Positions 1 through 7,543 are shown, counted from the stretch's first letter. The stretch is DNA of 30,734 nucleotides from UBA1435 sp041663285 (GCA_041663285.1 JBAZSP010000013.1:1-30734); one strand, 5' to 3'. The notes: generated by a model not told the origin, from the letters alone. Program-made: numbers and translations.

Positions 1-141
1 CCGGTCTTTGTTTACGTTATGGCTACGATATTGGGGATGTTTGCGGTGGTCATCAACAAATCTTTGATGAAGTGTTGCCCTGAGGTCCGGAGTTGGAGGG
101 CGGATCGCTTTTGGCTTGCATTCGACAGAAGATAAGGTCAT
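1..141. other. Left edge, coding state unresolved
   Basis: Three frames are open across the edge and cannot be separated. On + one runs from position 1 to TAA at 133-135 and is hydrophobic at its start, and another runs from position 3 to TGA at 81-83. On the - strand an ATG at 141 opens leftwards for 47 codons to the edge, with a TATAAT about 10 nt upstream. No family is recognised in any of them. One is probably the end or start of a neighbouring gene. Confidence 0.3.
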
Positions 142-152
142 GGAAAAATAGA

Positions 153-698
153 TTATATTTTTAAATGAAAATTGATATTGTTTACCCCAAATTGACAAAG
201 TCGATATCCGGTAGTGTATAACTTAGCAACTTGAGAAGAGTAGCCAATAAGTCGGCAGGGTGTCAATGGAGTCTTGTTTGAGGTACTTTGGCAATAAACA
301 GGATATTGGAGGATCTTTTTTAATGATTTTTTAATTGAGGAGAATAGGCAAACAAGGTTGGAGCTTTTTTTAAAATCCGATAAACGAGCATTGCATATAG
401 ACAGATAAACCGTATTTTCGTTTACTTTGGGTAAAATGAAATGAACAAAATTACTGGCTTCGTCGAAGAATTGAGTGAGGCTGGTTACTTCTGCTGAATT
501 GACTGGTTTTGAAGAAATCAATAGAGAATCGGCCTGAGAAAAATTTATGAGAAGCGACAACTGCTGAGGGGAGATTGGCTTGAAAGAAAACGGCTGATAA
601 GTAACTGTATAGACGGGGAAATTAGTGTTTAGTAGACATTGTTTTATTATGGGAATTAACTCTTCGGGAGTAACAAGGAAACTTGAACTTTTGGTCAT
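153..698 (-). CDS. Hypothetical protein, 181 aa
   Basis: An unrecognised protein with no clear signal peptide, membrane segment or catalytic motif. It has a mixed polar composition, many Ser/Leu and four Cys. It begins 9 nt after the stop of the 708-1238 gene on the same strand, so the two are probably one transcription unit. No Shine-Dalgarno is visible; the start is preceded by an AT-rich stretch. The function is unknown and the gene call rests on length, spacing and strand. Confidence 0.65.
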   Translation of the reverse strand: MTKSSSFLVTPEELIPIIKQCLLNTNFPVYTVTYQPFSFKPISPQQLSLLINFSQADSLLISSKPVNSAEVTSLTQFFDEASNFVHFILPKVNENTVYLSICNARLSDFKKSSNLVCLFSSIKKSLKKILQYPVYCQSTSNKTPLTPCRLIGYSSQVAKLYTTGYRLCQFGVNNINFHLKI

Positions 699-707
699 TT
701 TAATAAT

Positions 708-1238
708 TTATTCCCGGCAGCAGTCGAGAATTTTGCCAATGGTAGAATTTATTTTGCTAAAAAGAGTTGACTTGGTGGAGGCGGCTGGCTTTTCGGCAAT
801 ATCGGATTTGGTTAATTGCTTGGCGTTTGGCTTAACCATGCCAAGATTTAGGCCCCAAAAAAGATTATAAAGGTCGTAAGATTTATTGAACAAGTTTTGG
901 GCTTTGGGTTTATCGCCCTGATGAAGAGCCTTGGTGCCGACTTCGAAAAGGCGCATGGAGGCGGCCAGAAGATGTTTGCTGATGCACCAGACCTCGCCTT
1001 CATAGTCTTTGACAATCATTTTTAGCAATTCTTTGCGCATTTCACGGGATTGGTGGAGAATATCAAGATATTCAGATTTGCCGGTTTTTTGGGCGGTAAA
1101 AAACATGTGCTCCTCGATGGAGATCAGGTTCATTATGGCAATGGACAAATCTTCGTCTGAGGAAAGGTCGAGCTGATGGCCAGCTTCGGCAGTCTTGACT
1201 TTATCCAGGAAAGATTTGAGATCGGAGTTTTTGATCAT
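708..1238 (-). CDS. Conserved CPR-type helical hypothetical protein
   Basis: A 176-aa, largely alpha-helical, soluble protein. Residues about 35-135 carry patterns such as SIEEHMFFTAQKTG, REMRKELLKMIVKD, GEVWCISKHLLAASMRL and YDLYNLFWGLNLGM, which I recall as a conserved uncharacterised family of Patescibacteria; the function is unknown. The C-terminal 40 residues are low complexity and Ser/Lys-rich and end in CC. The start is strongly indicated by an extended -10 (TGT-TAAAAT) exactly 6 nt before the ATG, which implies a leaderless mRNA. It is the first gene of a likely two-gene unit with 153-698. Confidence 0.85.
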   Translation of the reverse strand: MIKNSDLKSFLDKVKTAEAGHQLDLSSDEDLSIAIMNLISIEEHMFFTAQKTGKSEYLDILHQSREMRKELLKMIVKDYEGEVWCISKHLLAASMRLFEVGTKALHQGDKPKAQNLFNKSYDLYNLFWGLNLGMVKPNAKQLTKSDIAEKPAASTKSTLFSKINSTIGKILDCCRE

Positions 1239-1253
1239 AGATGTATTTTAACA
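1239..1253 (-). promoter_or_regulatory. Extended -10 with leaderless start
   Basis: Read on the - strand: TGT-TAAAAT, then 6 nt (ACATCT), then the ATG of the 708-1238 gene. Transcription would start on or next to the A of the ATG. There is no Shine-Dalgarno. Confidence 0.65.
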
Positions 1254-1339
1254 AGAGAAGACGGCTCTATCTATGGAACCAAAGAAATGCTGATTAGGGA
1301 CAATAGTGGTTTATTGATCCAACTATCTGAAGATAGACT

Positions 1340-1837
1340 TTAAAGCTTGAAAACAAATTTGAGAATAAGAGTAATAAAAACCAATGAACTAAGGGGAAAT
1401 GCCACTTTGGCGTAAGGAAAGGGAGCACGACCAAGGCGGGTTTTAACATAAGAATAGCCATGATTAGCAACTAACATGGTAATTACGCCGATGATTTGAC
1501 CAAAAATAATTTTGTCGATACCAAAAAAACGGTTAAGAGGACTGCCGAGCTGACCGGTAAATTGGAAGTACGCAAGGGTGGTAACCAAAAAGGCAAGACT
1601 GAGGAAGTGGCCGTTTTTTAGGATGGTTGACTTCATTTTTGAGGAGAGCCAAAAAGCAATAGCAGTGTTGAGGCCGGAAATCCAGATGGACACAAGAAGA
1701 TCGTCAACGCCAAATTTCTTGGCCAGAAGCATGCCTCCCCCTACGGTAACGATACAGACCGGACATTGAGCTTGAGCGGTAGCAGCTAAAAGGAAAAGAG
1801 TGGAGATTAAGAGAAAGAAAAAAAGAAAAAGAGGCAT
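1340..1837 (-). CDS. Membrane protein with exported CPVC motif
   Basis: A 165-aa integral membrane protein. It has a signal peptide-like N-terminus (residues 1-23, ending in ATAQAQ) followed at once by a CPVC motif (C25, C28), then about four hydrophobic segments (roughly 42-62, 72-92, 105-126, 140-163) and a short basic loop, KTRLGRAPFPYAK. The Cys pair should lie outside the membrane or at its outer face, as in thiol-redox or metal-binding proteins. I recall similar CPVC membrane proteins in CPR genomes without an assigned role. The start is supported by TGC-TACAAT 6 nt upstream of the ATG. A thiol-redox role is only a suggestion. Confidence 0.8.
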   Translation of the reverse strand: MPLFLFFFLLISTLFLLAATAQAQCPVCIVTVGGGMLLAKKFGVDDLLVSIWISGLNTAIAFWLSSKMKSTILKNGHFLSLAFLVTTLAYFQFTGQLGSPLNRFFGIDKIIFGQIIGVITMLVANHGYSYVKTRLGRAPFPYAKVAFPLSSLVFITLILKFVFKL

Positions 1838-1852
1838 GAAGGTATTGTAGCA
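1838..1852 (-). promoter_or_regulatory. Extended -10 with leaderless start
   Basis: Read on the - strand: TGC-TACAAT, 6 nt (ACCTTC), then the ATG of the CPVC membrane protein. It matches the architecture of other starts in the window. Confidence 0.65.
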
Positions 1853-1914
1853 AAACTAGGCCAAGGCGGTTTCGACAAACTAAGAATTTGAAAATTTTCT
1901 CTTACTTTATTCTT

Positions 1915-1932
1915 ACCGGCTATATGGCCGGT
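1915..1932. repeat. Short hairpin in divergent promoter region
   Basis: A perfect 6-bp inverted repeat, ACCGGC / GCCGGT, with a 6-nt loop. It lies between the divergent genes starting at 1837 (-) and 1983 (+). No T-run follows on either strand, so it is not a clear terminator; an operator is possible. Confidence 0.35.
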
Positions 1933-1973
1933 TATCACTACCTCCGAATAAGATAAACAAGTTAATTGTTCAT

Positions 1974-1988
1974 TATAATTTTATGGTG
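1974..1988 (+). promoter_or_regulatory. Consensus TATAAT, 6 nt before GTG
   Basis: TATAAT at 1974-1979, followed by TTTATG and then GTG at 1986. It argues for a leaderless GTG start one codon after the annotated ATG. Confidence 0.5.
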
Positions 1989-2195
1989 AAAACTTGGTGG
2001 GTTGACGTAAAAGAGATCGTGCTGACGGCGGCAATGCTGGGAGTGCCGCTTCTGACATTGATAACACTAAAATATGGTTACGAAGAAAGAAAAACAATGG
2101 CAGCAGAACCGACTCGACCAGATTCAGCTGATAGACAGTATATATTTGACAAAGTAAACACGGGGAAAAGAGATTGGGATAATATTTTTGATTAG
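1983..2195 (+). CDS. Small single-pass membrane protein, 70 aa
   Basis: A predicted 70-aa protein with one membrane-spanning segment (about residues 10-30, VLTAAMLGVPLLTLITL) and a charged tail rich in Asp/Arg that ends in WDNIFD. It is unrecognised. A TATAAT at 1974-1979 lies only 3 nt before the ATG but exactly 6 nt before the next codon, GTG at 1986. The true leaderless start may therefore be the GTG, giving a 69-aa product. An overlapping frame on the opposite strand looks like a shadow: it has no sensible promoter and a low-complexity product. Confidence 0.6.
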   Translation: MVKTWWVDVKEIVLTAAMLGVPLLTLITLKYGYEERKTMAAEPTRPDSADRQYIFDKVNTGKRDWDNIFD

Positions 2196-2205
2196 AGATA
2201 GGGAC

Positions 2206-2271
2206 TCTAACCAGTTTCTTACTGTTTTTTAACGACCTTTTGGGCATAATAAATTTTAATAACTGGTTAGA
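2206..2271. repeat. 11-bp inverted repeat upstream of histidine kinase
   Basis: A perfect inverted repeat, TCTAACCAGTT at 2206-2216 and AACTGGTTAGA at 2261-2271, with 44 nt between the arms. The AT-rich interior contains CATAAT at 2245-2250, a possible -10. It could be a pair of operator half-sites or a long-range hairpin in the leader of the kinase gene. Confidence 0.55.
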
Positions 2272-2310
2272 TAGAAAATAAACGGCGGAAGCAAATAGAT
2301 AGAGTTAGGG

Positions 2311-4137
2311 ATGGCCGGTTATTTCGGGAATAAAACAAGGATGTATAAAAAATTTACCAAAAAAGATGAAACGGGGGTGCTGGGGGCGTTGATGGAAAAT
2401 ACCGAGGCTCAACTGGCATATTTGGACAACAATTTCAACTTTTTAAAGGTAAATTCAGCATACGCCAGAGGAGCGAATCTGAAAAAAAGAGACCTGATAG
2501 GCCGAAATCATTTTGACCTATTTCCAAATAGTGAAAATAAAAAAATATTTGAAAGAGCTAGAGACACCGGAAAAACAGTCAAATTTAAAGCAAAACCGTT
2601 TGTCTTTCCGCTAAGCCCGGAAAGAGGAGTGACCTACTGGGACTGGTCGCTGACACCGATAACAAACAGAGATGGTGTAAATATGGGCTTGGTATTTTCC
2701 CTAGTGGACGTTACGGGCTATAAGATCACCGAGGTGGCTTTGAAAAAAAGTGAAAGTAATTACCGTAAGTTGTTTGACAATATGGCAGATGCTTTTGCTT
2801 ACCACAAAATGGTATTTGATAAAAACGGAAAGGCAGTGGATTATGTGTTTTTGGAGGTAAATCTGACTTTTGAAAAATTAACCGGCCTAAAAGGAGAAAC
2901 TATTGTTGGCAAGAAGGTATCAGAAATAATGCCGGCGATAAAAGAGGATGACTTTGACTGGATAGGCAAATATGGAAAGGTAGCCAAGACCGGTAAGAAA
3001 TTAAAGTTCACCAGATATTTCAAACCCCTTGGCAGGTGGTTTGGAGTGTCAGCTTATTGCCCGGAAAGAGGTTTTTTTGCGGTTACTTTTAAAGATGTTA
3101 CCGGGACGGTGACGGCGAAAAGAAAAATGATACACCTGGCCTCTTTTCCTAAACTCAATCCGGAGCCAGTGCTGGAGATGGATCTTGAAGGTAAAATCAT
3201 TTTTAGTAACGAGGCAGCACAAAAAATATTGAAAGAAGTGGGGCTGGGATTAGACTTGAGCCTCTTTTTGCCCGGTGATATGAAGGCGGTAATAGCGACC
3301 TTAAGGTCAGCGGAAGGGGAAAGGCCGACTTTTAGAGAAATAAAGGTGGGAGAAAGATATTTTGATCTAAGAATTTTTATATTAAAAGAGTTGGGGGTTG
3401 TTCGAATTTATGGTCATGATATCAGCTCCAGAAAAAAACAGGAGCAAAAAAGGGAAGAGTTCTTCAGAGTTGCCAGTCATGAACTAAAAACACCAATAAG
3501 CAGTGTAAAAGCCTATACCCAATTAATAACAAAAACATGCCATGGGACATGCCATCCGCAGGTTAAGACATATTTGGGGAGAGTTAAGTACCAGGTGGAC
3601 AAGCTAACGCGGCTAATCAACAACGTGATAGAGGTTAGCAGGTTGCAATCTGAAGAAATAAAAGTTACCAAAGAGGAAATTGAAATCGACCGGTTAATTG
3701 ACGAAGTGATAAAAAATATTCAAATAACAAATGGCGACGGACATAAAATAATATTAAACGGCCGAACCCAAGCTAAAATCGACGGCGACAGGTATCGGAT
3801 AGGACAGGCACTGACTAATCTGCTTATTAATGCAGTGGAATATTCGCCTAACGCCGACAAGGTCAAAGTCAGGGTTTGGAGGAAAGGAGGAATGGTGGTG
3901 ATCGGAGTAAGGGATTATGGAATAGGAATAGGGAAAGAAAAGCAGAAAGAACTTTGCCGACGTTTATACCAAGTTAATCCTAACCAAGAATTTTTGAACA
4001 AGTTTTCTTCCCTGGGATTGGGACTATTTATTTCGGCCCAGACTATTTTGGAACATGGAGGGAAAATCTGGCTGAGAAGCGAGGAAGGGTTTGGCTCGAC
4101 TTTTTATTTTAGCTTACCCGAACGTTCCAAATATTAG
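2311..4137 (+). CDS. Soluble PAS-domain sensor histidine kinase
   Basis: A 608-aa cytoplasmic histidine kinase with no membrane segment. It has three PAS-like regions (about 28-140, 148-265 and a shorter one at 275-375). HisKA follows with H-box ASHELKTP and phospho-acceptor H390. The HATPase_c domain has N-box N507 (LTNLLINAVEY), G1 box D535-G539 (DYGIGIG) and G2 box GLGL 569-572. Autophosphorylation and transfer to a response regulator are expected; the obvious partner is the OmpR-type regulator encoded tail to tail 7 nt downstream. The start is uncertain: ATG 2311 has only a weak TAGAGT hexamer 5 nt upstream, and ATG 2341 (residue 11) is preceded by TAAAAC and AAGG. The ligand is unknown. 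Confidence 0.95.
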   Translation: MAGYFGNKTRMYKKFTKKDETGVLGALMENTEAQLAYLDNNFNFLKVNSAYARGANLKKRDLIGRNHFDLFPNSENKKIFERARDTGKTVKFKAKPFVFPLSPERGVTYWDWSLTPITNRDGVNMGLVFSLVDVTGYKITEVALKKSESNYRKLFDNMADAFAYHKMVFDKNGKAVDYVFLEVNLTFEKLTGLKGETIVGKKVSEIMPAIKEDDFDWIGKYGKVAKTGKKLKFTRYFKPLGRWFGVSAYCPERGFFAVTFKDVTGTVTAKRKMIHLASFPKLNPEPVLEMDLEGKIIFSNEAAQKILKEVGLGLDLSLFLPGDMKAVIATLRSAEGERPTFREIKVGERYFDLRIFILKELGVVRIYGHDISSRKKQEQKREEFFRVASHELKTPISSVKAYTQLITKTCHGTCHPQVKTYLGRVKYQVDKLTRLINNVIEVSRLQSEEIKVTKEEIEIDRLIDEVIKNIQITNGDGHKIILNGRTQAKIDGDRYRIGQALTNLLINAVEYSPNADKVKVRVWRKGGMVVIGVRDYGIGIGKEKQKELCRRLYQVNPNQEFLNKFSSLGLGLFISAQTILEHGGKIWLRSEEGFGSTFYFSLPERSKY

Positions 4138-4144
4138 AAGATAA

Positions 4145-4810
4145 TTATTTGATAGTATAACCAAAGCCGCGGATACAGTGGATTAGCTTAGTTTTGGCGT
4201 GTTCGTCAATTTTTTTCCGAAGATAGCCGATGTAGACATCGATAACCCGGGTTTGAACATCATAGTCGTAAGACCACACCCGATTGAGGATGGCTTCACG
4301 GCTGAGAACTTTGCCACGATTGATCATTAGATATTCGAGTAAATTGAATTCGGTAGGACTTAGGTTGATCTTTTTACCGCTACGAAGAACTTCATAACTT
4401 TTTGTGTCCAGACTTAAATCATCGACGACTAATTTAGCATTGAGCCCGGGTTGACGCAAACGAGCCTGAACACGAGCTAAGAGCTCGTCCAAATCAAAAG
4501 GCTTGGGGATGTAGTCGTCAGCACCAAGGCCCAGACCCTTGGCGGCATCTTTGGGAGTATTGCGGGCAGTTAGAATAATTACAGGAATTTCGGGGGAATA
4601 TTTTTTTATCCGAGAAAAAACGGTTTCACCATCAATGTCGGGTAAACCCAAATCCAAAATCACTAGGTCGGGAGTAGATTCTTCAACTTTCTTGATAGCT
4701 TGGGCTCCGGTAAATGCCTGATCGATTAAATAGTTGTTTTCTAAAAAAAAACTTTTTAAGGGGGTTTGGAGGTCAGGATTGTCTTCGACAAGAAGTATTT
4801 TGCGTTTCAT
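4145..4810 (-). CDS. OmpR/PhoB-family response regulator
   Basis: A 221-aa two-domain response regulator. The receiver domain (1-118) has acidic pocket E9/D10, phospho-acceptor D53 (LVILDLGLPD), T81 and K103 (KPF). The C-terminal winged helix (about 125-221) has the usual LSPTEFNLLEYL, VLSREAILNRVW and VDVYIGYLRKKI elements and ends in RGFGYTIK. It should bind DNA as a phosphorylation-driven dimer. It faces the PAS histidine kinase across a 7-nt convergent gap, an unusual arrangement because such pairs are normally co-directional. Its own promoter must lie in 4811-4900; no strong consensus is seen there. Confidence 0.97.
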   Translation of the reverse strand: MKRKILLVEDNPDLQTPLKSFFLENNYLIDQAFTGAQAIKKVEESTPDLVILDLGLPDIDGETVFSRIKKYSPEIPVIILTARNTPKDAAKGLGLGADDYIPKPFDLDELLARVQARLRQPGLNAKLVVDDLSLDTKSYEVLRSGKKINLSPTEFNLLEYLMINRGKVLSREAILNRVWSYDYDVQTRVIDVYIGYLRKKIDEHAKTKLIHCIRGFGYTIK

Positions 4811-4950
4811 AGTTTGAAAAGTAAGAAAATAATTTAATTGTAAGATATTAGAAAGGATAGATAAAAGGGATCTCGTAGAACGGTAAGAGTTGTGTAAGAA
4901 GAAGTAGTAGTGCTCTTGCGGCTTTATAACCGTTTGCCAATAAGTTTTAT

Positions 4951-4981
4951 AAAAAACCTACGACCTTACGGTCGGGGTTTT
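4951..4981. terminator. GC-rich hairpin with A/T flanks
   Basis: The core stem CGACC (4961-4965) / GGTCG (4970-4974) with a TTAC loop is extended by flanking AAAACC / GGTTTT. The A-rich left and T-rich right flanks make it a candidate bidirectional intrinsic terminator. No gene upstream on + is evident for it, so it may belong to a small transcript. Confidence 0.5.
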
Positions 4982-5026
4982 GTGTTCCGCTCCTGTCGGA
5001 CTTCGTCCGGTTATTGATAGCTTCAT

Positions 5027-5051
5027 CCCCGATTTTATTATCGGGGCTTTT
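5027..5051 (+). terminator. Rho-independent terminator-like hairpin
   Basis: A perfect 7-bp stem, CCCCGAT (5027-5033) / ATCGGGG (5040-5046), with a 6-nt loop, followed by CTTTT. A further small hairpin, GGAC TTC GTCC, lies just upstream at 4998-5008. The three hairpins in about 100 nt suggest a processed or terminated non-coding transcript. Confidence 0.55.
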
Positions 5052-5106
5052 GCTGTCTTGGAATAAACAGGAGTTGAAGAATTATATATTAACGGTTTAA
5101 ACAAAA

Positions 5107-5283
5107 ATGAAGAGACGAGAGAGAATAAAAGATAATAGGATGGTAAAGATATTTTTTGGAGGATTGGGCAGATTAAGCTTCTCGGATCAGGCAAGGACAA
5201 AAGCGGTGGTATTAGCAGTTATGGCGAAATATTTTGAAAAGTTGGCAGCACTAACCAAGATCGATAAGAAGGCCACGGCTTAG
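5107..5283 (+). CDS. Putative small basic protein, 58 aa
   Basis: An open frame of 58 codons from ATG 5107 to TAG 5281. It is basic at the N-terminus and then helical (RTKAVVLAVMAKYFEKLA), and its codon use looks like the neighbouring + genes. An internal ATG (residue 12, MVKIFFGGLG) is an alternative start. It lies directly after the stacked hairpins and ends 18 nt before the convergent protease gene. The family is not recognised. It is a plausible small gene, not a certain one. Confidence 0.5.
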   Translation: MKRRERIKDNRMVKIFFGGLGRLSFSDQARTKAVVLAVMAKYFEKLAALTKIDKKATA

Positions 5284-5301
5284 AAATCAGGAGGGTGGGG
5301 A

Positions 5302-6144
5302 CTAGGTAGATAGCTGATGGGTGCGGAGGGTGGATTGAAGAACATTTACCGGAATAGCAAAACCGATATTTTGGCCCAACGAAGAAACGGCGGTGTTGAT
5401 ACCAATCACTTCACCGCGAGTATTTATGAGCGGCCCCCCAGAATTACCAGGGTTAATAGGAGTGTCGGTTTGAATAACATTGGCAAGTTTTTCAACATAA
5501 CTTTCATATAATGAACCAGCAGTAATTCCGCGGCCTAGCCCGGAAATAATTCCGGAGGTGACAGTATTGGTGAATTCACCAAAAAGGGTGCCGATGGCAT
5601 AGACCGGTTGACCTAACTCTAAAGCTTGTGAGTCACCAAGAGGAATAGGAACAAGATTGGTGGCATCTACCTTTAGAATGGCGATATCGTTGCCTGAAGG
5701 ATCAAGATAGGTACTTTGGACTGGATATTCCTGACCATCGCTGGTGACAACGCTATACTTGGCTTCCGGCTCGGCAATAGCTACGTGTCGATTGGTGACG
5801 ATAAGGCCATTTTCACCAATAACAAAACCGCTGGCAATATTTTGTTCGACCTGCCGAACTCCACCGGGTATTTGACGAATCGGGTTTTGGGGATTAAAAG
5901 GGTCAATTTCTACCGAATAGACAGAGACTGCTTTAGAGATTTTTATGGTTACTACCGACTGAATTGCCTGTTGGATGACTGCCGAGGTGTCGGATGTCGA
6001 TAAGGGGGTTGAGCCCAAAGTGGTGGTGCGGGGCAGCCTGACCGGCAGACCCGGCTGATTTAAAACTGGAATAAAGCCATTGAGCTGTCCAAAAAGAAGG
6101 CCAATAAGGATGAGAAGGATCAAGAATTTGGTATTGGAAAACAT
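5302..6144 (-). CDS. Exported trypsin-like (S1C/DegP-type) serine protease
   Basis: A 280-aa protease of the HtrA/DegP S1C type. An N-terminal membrane anchor or signal (residues 6-26) and a Ser/Thr/Pro linker precede the protease domain (about 55-275). The triad is visible: H120 (TNRHV), D153 (GNDIAILKV) and S235 (PGNSGGPL). It lacks the C-terminal PDZ domain of DegP/DegS, so it is a protease-only short form; VYAIGTLFGEF replaces the usual IGNPFG loop. It likely acts at the outer face of the membrane on misfolded or surface proteins. It is convergent with the small gene at 5107. Confidence 0.95.
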   Translation of the reverse strand: MFSNTKFLILLILIGLLFGQLNGFIPVLNQPGLPVRLPRTTTLGSTPLSTSDTSAVIQQAIQSVVTIKISKAVSVYSVEIDPFNPQNPIRQIPGGVRQVEQNIASGFVIGENGLIVTNRHVAIAEPEAKYSVVTSDGQEYPVQSTYLDPSGNDIAILKVDATNLVPIPLGDSQALELGQPVYAIGTLFGEFTNTVTSGIISGLGRGITAGSLYESYVEKLANVIQTDTPINPGNSGGPLINTRGEVIGINTAVSSLGQNIGFAIPVNVLQSTLRTHQLST

Positions 6145-6362
6145 AGTTAAATGAAAACGGCTTGGTAAACTAGGTTGGTTGATTTTAGAAATTAAGAGTC
6201 GCAGTATTAGAAGAAATTGTTAATAAGAAGGTAAATAAGGCAGGAGGATCGGTAATTACTCTTACCTCTTTCAGAAGAAGGCCTTGGTTAACTTTGATAG
6301 AGAAGAGGTGTCTTGATTTGGGGAGTGGGAGGCGGGGTGTTAGAGAAAAAGGAGGTTTAAAA
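6145..6362. other. Divergent intergenic region
   Basis: 218 nt between the divergent protease (-) and rubrerythrin (+) genes. No small gene or strong promoter consensus stands out. Its right end carries the only strong Shine-Dalgarno in the window (GGAGG, 6351-6355). A polypurine-rich run lies at about 6318-6355. Confidence 0.5.
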
Positions 6363-6365
6363 ATG
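6351..6365 (+). promoter_or_regulatory. Strong Shine-Dalgarno deciding rubrerythrin start
   Basis: GGAGG at 6351-6355 lies 7 nt before ATG 6363. It fixes the start at 6363 rather than ATG 6405, and it contrasts with the leaderless-type starts elsewhere. Confidence 0.7.
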
Positions 6366-6966
6366 TTAAAATTAGATAGAGATATCAATTTAAAATCGAT
6401 AATTATGACCAAAACTCAACAGAATCTGCTAAAAGCATTTGCCGGCGAAAGCCAGGCAAGAAACAAATATACAATTTTTGCCAAAATGGCCAGGAAAGAA
6501 GACTGGGAGTGGATAGCCAGGGTGTTTGAAGAAACCGCAGATAACGAGAGGGCTCACGCGGAAGAACTTTACGAAATGATTACGGGAAAAGTAGAGGCGG
6601 GGGCCAAACTGGAGNNNNNNNNNNGCGGCAGAAGGAGAAAGATTTGAATGGACATCAATGTACCCGGACTTTGAAAAGGTAGCGCACGAAGAGAGCGAAA
6701 CCGCCAAAACCGTTAAGGAGAAGGCAGAGATGGCGGATGCGGCCAGGCTGTTTGGGGAGTTAAAGGAAGTTGAGGAAAAGCACGAGGAAAGGTATATCAT
6801 TCTGGCAAAAAAATTAGATAGCGCGACGTTGTATAACAGTGAAGCGGAAGTAGAATGGAAATGCCTTAATTGCGGCTATATTCATAGAGGTAAAACGCCG
6901 CCGACCAGCTGCCCGTTGTGCAAAAAACCTGATAGGTGGTATGTGCGGCTAGGAATGGTCAGGTAG
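6363..6966 (+). CDS. Rubrerythrin, interrupted by assembly gap
   Basis: A non-haem di-iron peroxidase that reduces H2O2 in the cytoplasm with electrons from its rubredoxin domain. Before the gap are the N-terminal helices of the ferritin-like domain (KAFAGESQARNKY, FEETADNERAHAEEL). After it come AAEGERFEW, the second helix pair (EVEEKHEERY) and a C-terminal rubredoxin domain with CLNC and CPLC. The 10 Ns at 6615-6624 shift the frame, so the true missing length must be a multiple of 3. By alignment memory about 10-15 residues (the loop before the AAEGE helix) are absent. The break is an assembly artefact, not a pseudogene. The next gene, a sigma factor, overlaps its stop. Confidence 0.93.
6615..6624. 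other. Scaffold gap (10 N)
   Basis: A placeholder run of Ns inside the rubrerythrin gene. Both flanks are rubrerythrin coding, so the join is correct, but the length is not. Confidence 0.98.
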
Positions 6967-7511
6967 TGACCGACGAGGAGGTGGTACAGAAGGTACAGGG
7001 AGGAGAGAAAGAAGGATATGTAAAGGTGGTGGAAAGATACCAAAAGAAGCTGTTTTGGTATCTTCAGAGGTTAATAAATCAACCAAATGAGGAAGTTGAG
7101 GACGTGTTGCAGGATGTATTTATTAACGCCTATACCAACTTAAAAGGCTTTGATACCAGAAGAAAGTTCTCTAGCTGGGTTTATCGAATTGCCCACAATA
7201 AGGCAGTTGACTACATGAAGAAGAAAAAGCTGAAAACTACGACCATAGAAGACAAAGAAGAATTTTTTGAAACTAACGAAAAGCTATTTGAGGAATTGGC
7301 TATTGAAAGGGAAAGGGCGAGAGAGGTAAAAAAGACGATAGAATGCCTGGAGGTAAAATACAGGGAAGTTATAGTTTTGTACTTTTATGACGAAAAAAGT
7401 TATGAAGACATCTCGGAAATATTGCACGTCCCTACAGGCCATGTCGGAGTGCTGCTCAAACGGGCAAAGGAAAAATTAAAAAAACTAATGTCTAAAAATT
7501 ATTATTATTAA
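6966..7511 (+). CDS. ECF-type RNA polymerase sigma factor
   Basis: A 181-aa sigma-70 family protein with only regions 2 and 4. Region 2 (about residues 10-95) includes EVEDVLQDVFINAYTNL and FSSWVYRIAHNKAVDYM; region 4 (about 125-178) includes YREVIVLYFYDEKSYEDISEIL and a helix-turn-helix ending in LLKRAKEKLKKLM. I place the start at GTG 6966, whose G is the last base of the rubrerythrin TAG, giving the family-typical beginning VTDEEVVQKVQGGEKEG. The overlap implies translational coupling to rubrerythrin. The membrane protein 32 nt downstream is a candidate anti-sigma partner. Confidence 0.95.
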   Translation: MTDEEVVQKVQGGEKEGYVKVVERYQKKLFWYLQRLINQPNEEVEDVLQDVFINAYTNLKGFDTRRKFSSWVYRIAHNKAVDYMKKKKLKTTTIEDKEEFFETNEKLFEELAIERERAREVKKTIECLEVKYREVIVLYFYDEKSYEDISEILHVPTGHVGVLLKRAKEKLKKLMSKNYYY

Positions 7512-7543
7512 TAATTGAATACCAATTTCCGGGTTTTAAATAA

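Noticed and set aside
1981..2247. 88-codon frame opposite the small membrane protein
   Set aside because: No promoter or protein-like features; the + strand frame has TATAAT and a clean membrane segment.
4958..5200. 80-codon frame on - strand
   Set aside because: It runs through the terminator hairpins and the opposite small gene and looks like a shadow.
6294..6362. Longer start for rubrerythrin
   Set aside because: The extra residues are not family-like; GGAGG before ATG 6363 marks the start.
6936..6965. Longer start for the sigma factor
   Set aside because: The extension overlaps the rubredoxin domain; GTG 6966 gives the family-typical N-terminus.
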